A model generated the notes under the pieces. That model did no database searches. It was given only the letters and a program-made list of their open reading frames with translations, and was not told the origin of the DNA. Shown one piece after another: positions 24,487 to 34,377 of a DNA stretch of 64,000 nucleotides. Each line of letters opens with the position of its first letter. The first letter of the stretch is position 1. The stretch spans positions 124,001 through 188,000 of the forward strand of contig ML769418.1 in the NCBI GenBank assembly GCA_009733575.1, given 5' to 3'. Origin of the DNA: Gymnopus androsaceus JB14 (lineage: Eukaryota > Basidiomycota > Agaricomycetes > Agaricales > Omphalotaceae). The translations under genes and the position numbers were made by a program.

Positions 24487-26268
24487 CTACTCACCAAAAG
24501 ATTCACCTCCACTCCTCCCACACGAACACTTACCCTTCTTCCACACCTCGTCAGGTTGAGGACAATGCACATACGGCCAATGTTCGTATCCAATCTCATC
24601 GAAAAAGTGAATTTGGGATTTGTTAAGGAAGAGGGCCGCGGCAAGAGAGTGAACGGGTGCATCGCCCCAGCGCTAGTGGGAGTGAGGTTGATTGAATAAT
24701 TCAACCCGGTCGTTAGTGACTCAAAGGAAGTAGTTAGTTGTACACACATACCTCATAATAAAACCCTCCCTTCCGATCCAAATGTTCAAAAAACGCGGTA
24801 TATGCAGCACCACGCCAAAAATCCAAATCTGCAATTTCGAAATTTGACCAGACTATATATGGTTGGAATTATATCTGTGAGGGAGAGAACGGGGATGGAC
24901 ACTTACAATGACACATGTTATACGACTTTCCAGCATCGCTGCTCAAGAAATGCATCGCATTGTCTTTTGCGACGTATTCTGGGTGGAGGGTAGTAAACTC
25001 TACAGTAGATGGACGGATGTGATTAGTCGACAGCTAAAGGCAGCAGATTCAGATATACCTTGAACCGCACCCCAAAGACTTTTTACAGTACTTTCATATT
25101 CGTACAGCGCGATAGTAAACCCGTACGTCTTGTTATTGTTTTCAAGATACAAGAACGGGTCAAAGTCGATATCGCAGTGGAAATGGACATCTGGTCTGGA
25201 TAACGAATCCATCAGCGACGGCTTCAAATTCAAGAAAAAGCTCACTCTATTCGCCAATACCACCTATACTCCTGCAACAATGGATGGCGGAAGAAAAACT
25301 ACAGTATCATGAAGAAAGAATCAGAATCAAATGGAACTCAAAGGCAAAACTTTTACACCACTATTGAACCTATGAAGAAAGAATCAGAATCAAATGGAAC
25401 TCAAAGGGCAAAACTTTTATGAACCGGCACATATTCCTTATGGCGCGTTAGGATCTCGACGCGAAGTGAAGAGAACCGTAAAACAGCATACCTATAGCTC
25501 ACACTTTCCCCATAGATAATGCCTTCCTGGATCAGTTGTTCCCGCCCCGAACGCGCAAGGTCTTCATCGATCCAGGACGGTTGGAACCAATGATCCTGGG
25601 GTATGAGTCCAAAGGTTACGGGGGAGGATGTCAAGACAGTGATCCGCCTAAGTATGATAAAGCGAATTGGGAATGATAGGCGTCAGGATTGATGAATGAT
25701 AGGTGGAGAGAACAACTGCAAGCGTACTTTTTAAATTCATCCGTAAACTCTACTTCGCTTAAAAACACATAAGGGTATCCTTCTCCAGGGGGGAATAGTT
25801 TAGCGTTGAAGCGATCTTCTATGGAGCGCACACTCCGTACGGCACCATCGAGGTCACTGTTGCGTGCGAGGATGACGAAAGTGGCGTTTGCTTTGCGGTG
25901 CGGCGGGGAATGGACCAAAGACGAGGGATGCGGGGGCTGAGGTAGAGGAAGAGATAGAGACGGTTGTGACTGCGACTCATGTGCTGATTCCCTTGTCAGT
26001 TCAGAAATCAGTACGGAAGTGAGAGCTCACCTTCTTGTGCATCAGCATTCGGCGGCTCATTTATAGAAACAGTATCTTCGCTGAACGAGCCTAACGTTTT
26101 CCTTGAAGAAGACCAAGAATACTGGGCTTTGAAGAAGAAGAACTGCCCTATGATCTACACATCGATTAGCCAGCATGAAAAACGAGATGTCGTTGGAGCA
26201 CTTACTAGGAGTACACCTAGGACTGAGAAGCATCTCAGCGCGAACTTGCTCCGATGGAGGCCAGTCAT
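24487..26268 (-). CDS. KTR/KRE2-family alpha-1,2-mannosyltransferase
   Basis: A type II Golgi enzyme that adds mannose from GDP-mannose to glycoproteins. The ATG at 26268 opens a short basic start, then a membrane anchor split by an intron (CFSVLGVLL / IIGQFFFF). The catalytic part follows: ANATFVILARNSDLDGAVRS, GYPYVFLSEVEFTDEFK, then MCRFNSGFFFRHPLL with introns on both sides of part of it. Next is EPDVHFHCDIDFDPF with the metal-binding D-I-D. The end has SYNMCHFWSNFEIADLDFW, GGFYYERWGDAPVHS and HCPQPDEVW, all family hallmarks. The chosen frame ends SFGE then TAG at 24487-24489, a compact C-terminus. A tandem duplication at 25309-25425 appears to have added an intron. The neighbouring secreted glycoprotein is a plausible kind of substrate only in a general sense. 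Confidence 0.88.
25309..25425. repeat. tandem duplication inside mannosyltransferase gene
   Basis: Copies at 25309-25370 and 25372-25425 share the same 40-odd bases (ATGAAGAAAGAATC and onward). The second copy lacks about 9 bases (CACCACTAT on the plus strand). The pair spans an exon-intron border of the gene on the minus strand. Confidence 0.85.
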
Positions 26269-27358
26269 GGTCACAGTTTGTGCTTGACACAAAAGTCTCG
26301 CATGTTGGTTTTATGAAGGGAGGAATTGGTTGTATGGCTGAAAGTGGCTCTGCATTAGTGTGCCCGCTATGCTCTATACTTGACCTTGAACGTGAAGTTT
26401 GCCGCAGAGCTTTCAAGACGGTATATTAGATATTTATGTAGCCTCATCCGACCAGAGCCATAAGTATGTCATACAGATACTAGAACGGTGGCAAGAATGC
26501 ATTATCCATGCCAATCGCGGTCAAATGCATGACTGGAGATGGTCAAGAATTTTGACGCCTAACTCAAAGGCTCGTTCTCGCCACCACGACGAGCCGACGC
26601 ATGGAGTAGGTCTTTGACGAACAAGTTTCCGAGAGATACGTTCGTCAAATTTTCGAATTGAGCAACAATCACGTCCTTCCTCTTCCTTATAATACGAAGG
26701 AAGGGAATTTCCTTCCTCACTACGTACGTTCCCTACCCTCATTCCATTCACTCAGAGCTAATCCAATCTTATAATTGATGATCTATGGCATACATTCTTT
26801 CAGCACCGTTCCGATTAACCTCAATTGCTATTTTGGACACCAATAGTATCAATATACTGTACTATCCACAGTCGACCTTCTCAGGGCCAAGATTTTTATT
26901 GCACTACAATCTTCTGGTGGTATAGGCATGTTTATCCTCCTTGCTGCTGTACCCTTGTAGTTGTCCCAATTACAGGGAATCCGACAAATTGACATCAACT
27001 GGGATCCTTGAAGCTTGACCCCGACATCCAATGGAGATTGTTCGATAAATTGTACTCGGACATGGACCAGCTTCTTCTTGCATCTCTTACTGTCTCCTGT
27101 TCCTTGCTGTGGATTGTGTCCAGTACAAGCTTCCTTGATATATTATTCACCTCCACTGTGAGTAATGTTCATGCTCACGATTTTTTATCTCTACGTTCTA
27201 GTACGGTATGCACGACGCTCATCTTGGATCCATGGTGGTGCTTTCGTGACGCAGAGATAGGTCTGATGTCTACATCTCCATGGTAAATGAAGGTCATGAG
27301 TTGGCTTGTAGACCATAAATGAGATGCAAACAATGGGGCTTACAATGCTACAGCCAAT
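26269..27358. other. intergenic, no gene supported
   Basis: Short frames at 26399-26617 and 27008-27286 have no recognised features. A 5' leader of the mannosyltransferase must lie at the left side. Confidence 0.35.
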
Positions 27359-27454
27359 GGTTCGATGGCGTAGTGGTTATCGCATCTGTCTTACATGTAT
27401 GTGACGTCGGTCCGTTTGCACAGAAGGTCTCCGGTTCGATCCCGGGTCGAATCA
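27359..27454 (+). tRNA. tRNA-Val (anticodon TAC), with intron
   Basis: Acceptor arms GGTTCGA (27359-27365) and TCGAATC pair with one G:U and leave discriminator A. The anticodon stem TCTGT/ACAGA closes a loop C-T-TAC-A..C. An intron of 23 nt (about 27396-27418) sits one base after the anticodon, the canonical place. The T arm is CCGG TTCGATC CCGG. The gene lies only about 125 bases from the end of the right inverted-repeat arm. Confidence 0.9.
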
Positions 27455-27470
27455 TCGCTCGTCTTGTATA

Positions 27471-27477
27471 TTTTTTT
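27471..27477 (+). terminator. Pol III terminator of tRNA-Val
   Basis: A run of seven T begins 17 bases after the tRNA end, as expected for RNA polymerase III. Confidence 0.7.
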
Positions 27478-27578
27478 GTGTTGCGCCTTTAGAAAAGGTT
27501 ATTTCCAGGCCATAACCTATGTTGGAAATTGTCATAGAACATTGTAGTGACAAAAAAGTAAATAAGTATGTTGAATAA

Positions 27579-30382
27579 CTAAGGAATAACGGGTGCCGCA
27601 AAGGCAAAAAATGTAACATAAACAGACTCGATATCTCGTGGAGGATCAGAATTGTTTTGAGGAAACTGCCATCTTGGAGCCCCATACGGAGGGTAATGGG
27701 ACTCGTCTTCAATATCATAGGTTGGTGCAGAGGCTAGTAGGTCTTCTAACGAACCCTGTGAGGCCTCTATCGCATAACTCGACAACTCCGTATCAGACTC
27801 GGACTCAAAATCATCAAAGTTCGCACTACCAGTAACCCATTTACCTGTCTCAACGTCGTAGAAATCGGAGATGGAGCAACGAGGCGGAGAGGATGGGCAA
27901 AAGTGTTCCTCTGACTCGGATTCTGAATCCGCGCTCGCATCATCTTGGGAATCAAAGTCCGAATCGTGGTCATCGTCGTGTTCTGGCTTGAGTTCATCGT
28001 CATCGTAGTGCCCTGTCTCGAGTTCCAGTTCAGGGCTCGATTCAACATCGACTTCAATGGAGGGTGCCCTTGAAGAAGCCAATGAAGAACGACGCGAGGA
28101 AGGATAGGAAAAGGGGAAAAAGAATCCCTCCGACTCTGATTCTGAATCCGCGTTCGAATCATCCTGGTAATCGGAGTCGGAAGTGTGGCCATCGTCGTAG
28201 TCGAGGTCGTCGAGTTCGGGCTCGAGTTCATCGTACTCTGTTTCCACTTCCAGTTCAGCGCCCAGTTCACTATCGACTTCAACGGAGGGTGCCCTTGAAG
28301 AAGCCGAGGAAGAAAGAGGAGATAGGGAAAGAAGGGCGGAATATCGGCCTTGTGAGGAAAGAGCAGACTCTGAAGCATCCACAGGCGAAGAATGCGATAG
28401 GACACTCTGCTCTCCATCGACCTCAGACAACTCCGTATCTCGTACTTCCTCCCGTGCTTCTTGTTGGCGTTCCAGTCTCCCCTGCTGTTGCGCATTATCA
28501 ATGGAAATATTTTTGAATAACTCTTCGATCGCCTTTGACTGGTTCTGGTTTGAGCCAGCGGAGCAATCCCCGGCTCCAGATGCGAAGAAACCAGTAACTG
28601 CGCGGTCATCACTGGAAGGACCAGCGGCTGATGCGGTCCTTGAGACATCTTCCACCAGCTTCTCTCTAGACGGCTGATCCTGATTCGCCGTCACGTAGTG
28701 ACACTTCAGCAGACTTCCAGCTGCGGACAGATCGTTTGAAAAATTAGCAGACGATGCGTTGGTTTTCGAATCACACCAGCAGCAGAGGGAGATTGAGTAA
28801 GGATGAATGATATTCTGCGACGTTCCAGAGAGGTTAGTGCAAAGCAGGCTCGTTCGCGGCGAGCCGTTGAGAGAGCGATACCATTTGCGGGTTGGATGGT
28901 GTGGATAGCTTAGTGGCGAGGGAATGTTGTCCGCTACATGCTTTGGGAGAGGAATTAGCAGTCACAGTGGCGAAATCACATTCGGTCCCGCTTCTCCGGA
29001 TATTGAACCGGACTGCGGTCGAAGCCTCTGATGTTGCTTCAACCTGAGTCTGAGGCTGGAGTGCTTCGATCTCGGGTGAAGAATATGGAAGTTCGGCCTC
29101 AGCCTCTACATTCGAGTGGTGCTGTGCAGGTGACGACGGCCAAACCAAGATCGGTTCGACTTCCTCGACTTTCACAATAGGGGAGAGAGGGAAGGAGGGT
29201 AAACGTGGCGGATGCGGAAGAAGAGGCTCGGAAGTGGATGGAGAAGGAGGTAGTGGAGGTAAAATTTCTCGTCCCTGCCCCATAAGCCTGACGATCCGAA
29301 TCTCTGAACACCTGCCATTCGGGTCGATGATCTGGGAGCCACCGATCATGCGTAGCAAAGAACACTAGTCTTCCCCGACGGTCTTTGAACAGCATGTTCA
29401 GATAACGCTCGATCGTCTACATCTTGCGTCGTTATGAATTCGCGGGGTTCGTCGAGTTTCCAGGACATAGATTCCGATGGTGGAAAATTGGGATCATAGA
29501 GTCGTTCGACCATCGCAAGGAAGTTTGCGATATGGTCGTTCTTGATGTAAGACGGACCTTTTCAAGTATATGAACTTGATAAAGGCGTTCCAGTGTTCTG
29601 GAGAGATGTACAGGGAGAAATGAAGAAGGTCCAGAGCTTCAAGTTCCATTTTACGGACGTCCTTTGGCGCAACATCCATACTGAGAGCCCTGTAACCGAG
29701 TGAGCGAGATGGTAGAATGCCAATGGGGAAGGCATACCAAAATTGCATCTTAATCGTGCCATCTTCAAACCACGCAGCTCCGAGGCGCAAAGCCAACAGA
29801 AATAATCGAAACAGCATTTCTATGCAATTGGGACCACCAGGTCCAGAGTATGGAATACCTTCAGGGAATATCCTATGAAGAAATAGGACAGCACTCAGTA
29901 CGGCTTGCTGGGAATAAGTGGTCCTGTAGATAGTGGTATATATCAGATCTTGGTATTCGGTTTGAACTTCATCTAAAAATGGGAGAAAAGGTGTGAATAA
30001 AGAGTTTTCTAGCAAGATTCAAATTTACCTGTAAGCTGGAAGTCGGGCGCGTCCAAAAGTGAAAAGATATAAGACCCAATGAACTCTGCCAGGATTTGAT
30101 TCTCGGATTTTGTTTGGGGGTGGAGAGGCGGCTGAGGACCAATGAGCTCTGTCGGTACCTCGAAGGTGGCATCGTTCGTGGGTGAAGAGGGTGACGCGAG
30201 ATCATCAACCAAAGTTTCTGAAGCTGAGCTTTTGTGTTGTTCTTCCGATTCTTCGCTCCTGGGTTTACACGAGTTAGAAGAGTGAACAAGATCGAAAAGA
30301 GTGAGACAACTCACTCATGATTTGATGACATCGGATTGAGAAGAAACGAAAGAGACATCGCTCGGTTTCGGGGAGCAGACAT
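27579..30382 (-). CDS. cyclin-like protein with acidic tail, right copy
   Basis: Inverted copy of the gene at 15919-18756. Start at 30382 (MSAPRNRAMSLSFLLNPMSS), stop TAG at 27579-27581. Exon 1 ends at GT after NH and joins SEESEEQHKSSASETLVDD. The cyclin-fold part is in one frame through DEVQTEYQDLIYTTIYRTTY, RLFLLALRLGAAWFED and MELEALDLLHFSLYISPEHW. Extra bases near 29563 (AAAAGG), 29387 and 29285, and one near 28858, then shift the frame. The acidic C-terminal ORF (28694-27579, about 370 residues) is open and has two acidic repeat blocks. This copy keeps the N-terminal frame that the left copy has lost. Likely role: cyclin-type regulator, inferred from fold motifs only. Confidence 0.7.
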
Positions 30383-32628
30383 GATTTCGAGTGAGATAGC
30401 GCTGAAGAAGGCGCGAGTCCAAAGAGTAATCAAGCGTGCTATGATCACGATACGGGTCACAGTTCCAATGAACGTGATCGCGCTATACTGGGAAGACAAT
30501 GAGCATTCCATAGTTTGGTCCGGCCACAGTTGTCAAAACTTCGTGATGCAGTAATATTCGTACAAACCCACTGAGAACGCCTATTGTCTGAGCTGAGCGT
30601 CTATGTATAGACTACCATGAATTCAGCCTGCTGGATCCTCCTAGTGAATTAATAGAAGATTCGAAAAAACGCTGACATAAACTGGCGAACGGTTCATCGT
30701 TGATGATCTCCATCCAGATCAAGTCCACGACAGCAGCTGTCCCTCTAATAGTTACACATCCGGGATGAGGCGCGGTGTTTACATCCACTCACTTGAGCAA
30801 TATGAGCTAGAGTATGTTAATTTCTCGGGCAACGGGAACGTTCGCTTTTTACACAGTTGTGCAGAAGATATATGTGGTTCGATGAGAGCATAACAGACTG
30901 CTCGAAAGAATTAGATGCTATTCCAAGATTTAAGATATAATCAAGCTCACCCTGGCCAGTTACGTCCTAAACAGAATTCCTGATGTCCGATGGGTAGAAA
31001 GGCGTGTCCCAGATAGATCTTGCTGTTAGTGCAATCCATAAGGGATACGAGAGAGTTTCGCAGACCAAGGCATCAGCAACATCCATACCGCAAAAGCAAC
31101 GATCCAGTAAGATGCGGACGATATAGAGTAGTTGCTTAAACTTGCTTTGTGCGTGGATACTCAGTACTCAATGCCCAGCCTGAGATTAGAAACACATAAT
31201 GATCGCATAAAGTCAACGGTATTCGTTTAGTAAATAGCTCTCTAGATATCTGGCCAATCCTATACTGGTTGTTTCTGTCGGGCTTTTGCGTCCAGATTTG
31301 ACATTGGATTTGTATGGAAGAAAATCTGAAGAATATAACTGAGCGGATTAAGAATGGTCATTGATGAACCTTTGGCCAGACAGTTTTATTGCACAGATGG
31401 AGGCAGGCTGTAAGGGCAAATCCCAGCGAAAGAGCAGAAAAGGAAGTAAAGACCCACGCTACATCCAGCGCTTTGACCGGTGCGCTTTCGGACTCACATC
31501 CTGTTTGAGGACCTCTCTTCTCATTTCTTCCATCACCCTTTCAAAACGATTAGTCGACCTCTCATTAGCATCAACGAAAACCGCAGAAACCTTCTGGAAA
31601 GTCTCAAAAACTTATGATGTTTTGGATGTATCGAGCGGAAGTTTGAAATTGAACTGCAGGTTTCATTGTAAGCTTTTTATACGTTCACGAAGATGTCTTT
31701 ATTCACATGGTTCAGTGGCTTCCGCCGGAGGCGTCGATGAACCAGGAATCTCCAACAACAGTATTATAACATTACAAGATAACCGCATTCCTCGAATAGG
31801 ACCTACTTTCAGAGCTTGCGGAAAGTTCTATCAAGTTCTATCGGGGGAGATATTCAAATAAGCGCAAGGAAAAATACTTGAAAGACTCCCGCGAATAACT
31901 CCAAAGTTGACAGTAACAATCCTGCAAAGCAGCCTTGAACCTCGAGACTGACAAAAAATGCATCGAATCCACCTGAGACCAACCTCGTCATGCGGTATTC
32001 ACTCTGAATACACCCCGAAAACAAGATTCTCGCCTCGGGATGCTTCCTAGCTAGATTAAGTTCTCGAATTACATTTATTCCGCCTGCACTGCTCGGTTTA
32101 ATAGCCACTCGCATCGTGTTCATAGGTATGAGTTGAAGTTCAGTTCCCCTTTTCTTTTCGAGGAGAATCCGTAGCACTATACCCATCGAAAAGTTTCTCA
32201 GTACGTGCGAGCACGTTTATTTCCTTGATTATATGACTCGGATCGTGCTCACACATGCTCTGGGATTAGCACTACCTTCCAGGATGTTCCCTACCTTTCT
32301 CACTTGTTTTTGAGTGAATGATCGGACCCAAGTCGTCAAGTAGAACCGGGTATAATCACATTCGGTCACAAAATTATGGTTCGAGGTACTTCCTTCTAAT
32401 GGCAGGCTTATTGTTCTATACCAAAATTCAATCTCAAGCAGAAAGGTGAAAACGCGGTCCATGTGATGTAATCCTGTCGCGTCGATGGCGCATCATCCGC
32501 AATAAGCGCTGGTGTTTTTAACGGTTGGCCGGCCGCGAAAGTTGCTTTTATCAGTCAACCACAATACTTGTGCGATCGTTGGTTGCACTCTTCTCTTGTT
32601 TTACTTTTATTTCTGCTTTGATATCGTG
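30383..32628. other. shared upstream region of the right gene pair
   Basis: The divergent promoter region. It aligns in patches with 13.45-15.9 kb but lacks the local duplication and the transporter fragment found there. A 166-residue frame at 31361-31861 is unrecognised, and its status is uncertain. Confidence 0.5.
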
Positions 32629-34196
32629 ATGTCTTACCTCGATGAAGAGCAGATGAAACTACTCTTGGCGTTTCTTCACGAAACCTTTCCGATCGAGTGA
32701 GTCCCACCAGTCCTTGTTCTTTATTCTCTCCTTCTACTTCTCCTCTTCCCATCTCTTCCTTTCTCGTCTTCTTCTTCTTCTTCTGCTTAGGCTATCTTCC
32801 CTGTTTCGCGAAACACTGTAGATTATCATTGCGCAGACGTTCTCCAGCTAACTCGATTTCATCTTACTTTAGAGCATCTACAAACAACGAAGGCTATCCA
32901 TTCAATGACCTCGACAATGTCCTCCCCCAGCTGGAATCTGAATTCAGTGGCTCTATTGAAGGGTTTGGTGTTGGTGCCACTCAGGGTGTTGAATCCTCCC
33001 AACAGCCTCAGCAAGCGAACGACCAGTATCTCGATCCTGTTAAATTCGAACCCGAACCGTTAACTAGAGAGGACGCTTCCTATCCACACTTCGACAACTT
33101 CGACGAGGAACCAGAGCCTGCGTTGTTCAACCTCAGTAATGATAACGCTGACAGCCCTCAGGCTCCTGATGTACTACCATACTCCCACCGCACGACCACT
33201 CTCCCTCCTCTTCATCTCGAAACTGTTAGTACTCCGGGTCTCAGCACTGGTGCAACTACCACACCAATCGACCGACCACTGCTCACCCCTGTGGAGGATA
33301 TCTTGCCAACGTCTTCCACATTCCTCAGCGCCATCGACGGTGCTCTCGATGACCTGAAACCATTCAATCGCCGATCGGAGAAGCGAAAGAGGCTGTCGGA
33401 AGAGGCTGATGTATCATCCAACCCGGTTGCTGCGTCGTACGACAGGTATGTCCAGTTCCGAATGAGAAGATCTTCACTAATGAGTACCCCAACTTTCAGT
33501 CGTACGATTGACCCTAATGACATTTTCCTTCCTCCAATCGCAACGCCGGAAAACTTTTCCGTATGTTACCCGGACCGTCGAGCTGGAAGGGCCACCGCCA
33601 GTCCTAAAGCAAATGTAGCTACCATCTCCCACTATCAAAATCAGCTTGGGGGCAATATTCCTATGGGATTATATCCCTTTCCTCCTCCGGCTCCATCCAA
33701 GTCAGCATCCACCTCGCAAGTGGCGTTCTTTACCTTATTCTCTTCTCTTACTAAAGATTGTTCCCTACGTTTTAGCTTCCATGGCCAGAATAGAAGTCGA
33801 AGCGATTGGATCAACACGAAAAAGTCGCAAGTACCGACGCAGGTCGAGTGCCAGTGGAAAGACCCTCGGGATCCACAAGCATCACCATGTGGATTTGTCA
33901 TCACCTCGACAGACTGCGCGGAGCACCATCTAAGGACGGCTCACGGAGAAGACAGCGATCTTCAACGCAGAGTTTGTCATTGGGATGGATGTGGGCGGGA
34001 GTTCACTTCGGGTTGGTTCTTTCGCCATTTCCATCGATCACATCACCCGTATAACCGGGTGTACTGTGATTCCTGCGAGAAGGGATTCCAGGACCACACA
34101 GCCCTGCAAAACCATATCGCGAAAAACCATTCAGTCAATGCGGACGCTGTAGCAGGGGATTTAGCTGATAGAAAGAAGAGGCGCAGAGTTCTATGA
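32629..34196 (+). CDS. C2H2 zinc-finger protein, right copy
   Basis: Intact copy. Exon 1 is 32629-32696 (MSYLDEEQMKLLLAF and on), the intron is 32697-32872 (GTGAGT..TTTAG), and exon 2 resumes ASTNNEGYPFNDLDN. A second intron of 54 nt (GTATGT..TTTCAG, about 33447-33500) keeps the frame either way. The first half is acidic and Pro/Ser-rich, as in activation regions. The end holds three C2H2-type fingers: a long one from VECQW to HHLRTAH, then CHWDGCGREF..HFHRSHH, then CDSCEKGF..HIAKNH, closed by a basic KKRRRVL tail that could be a nuclear signal. It is inferred to be a DNA-binding regulator, divergent to the cyclin-like gene about 2.2 kb away. Confidence 0.8.
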
Positions 34197-34377
34197 CGGA
34201 ACGAGAGGTCCGAACTTGTCATGCACGGACTGTATTGTATCAACAACCAAACAGCAAGTAGTTCCAAATTGTAGCATTGATGTAGTAGGTATTGTTATTC
34301 GCTTGTATCCACCATATATGAATTCAACTCAAGGAAAAGAAAGAATAGCGAAATCTCCACGCCCTTTCGGTTTCTGT

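Larger units (their letters stand above)
27579..34196. repeat. right arm of large inverted duplication
   Basis: Reverse-complement counterpart of 11710-18756. It has the same two genes in the same divergent arrangement, with similarity ending at the stop codons of both genes. Confidence 0.85.

Noticed and set aside
11710..34196. The inverted repeat as a mating-type locus
   Set aside because: No homeodomain, pheromone or pheromone-receptor gene was seen; the zinc fingers are C2H2 type.
11710..34196. The inverted repeat as a plain assembly duplication
   Set aside because: The arms differ in intergenic sequence, in a local duplication, in a transporter fragment and in gene ends, so they are two real loci. 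Base-level errors within them remain possible.
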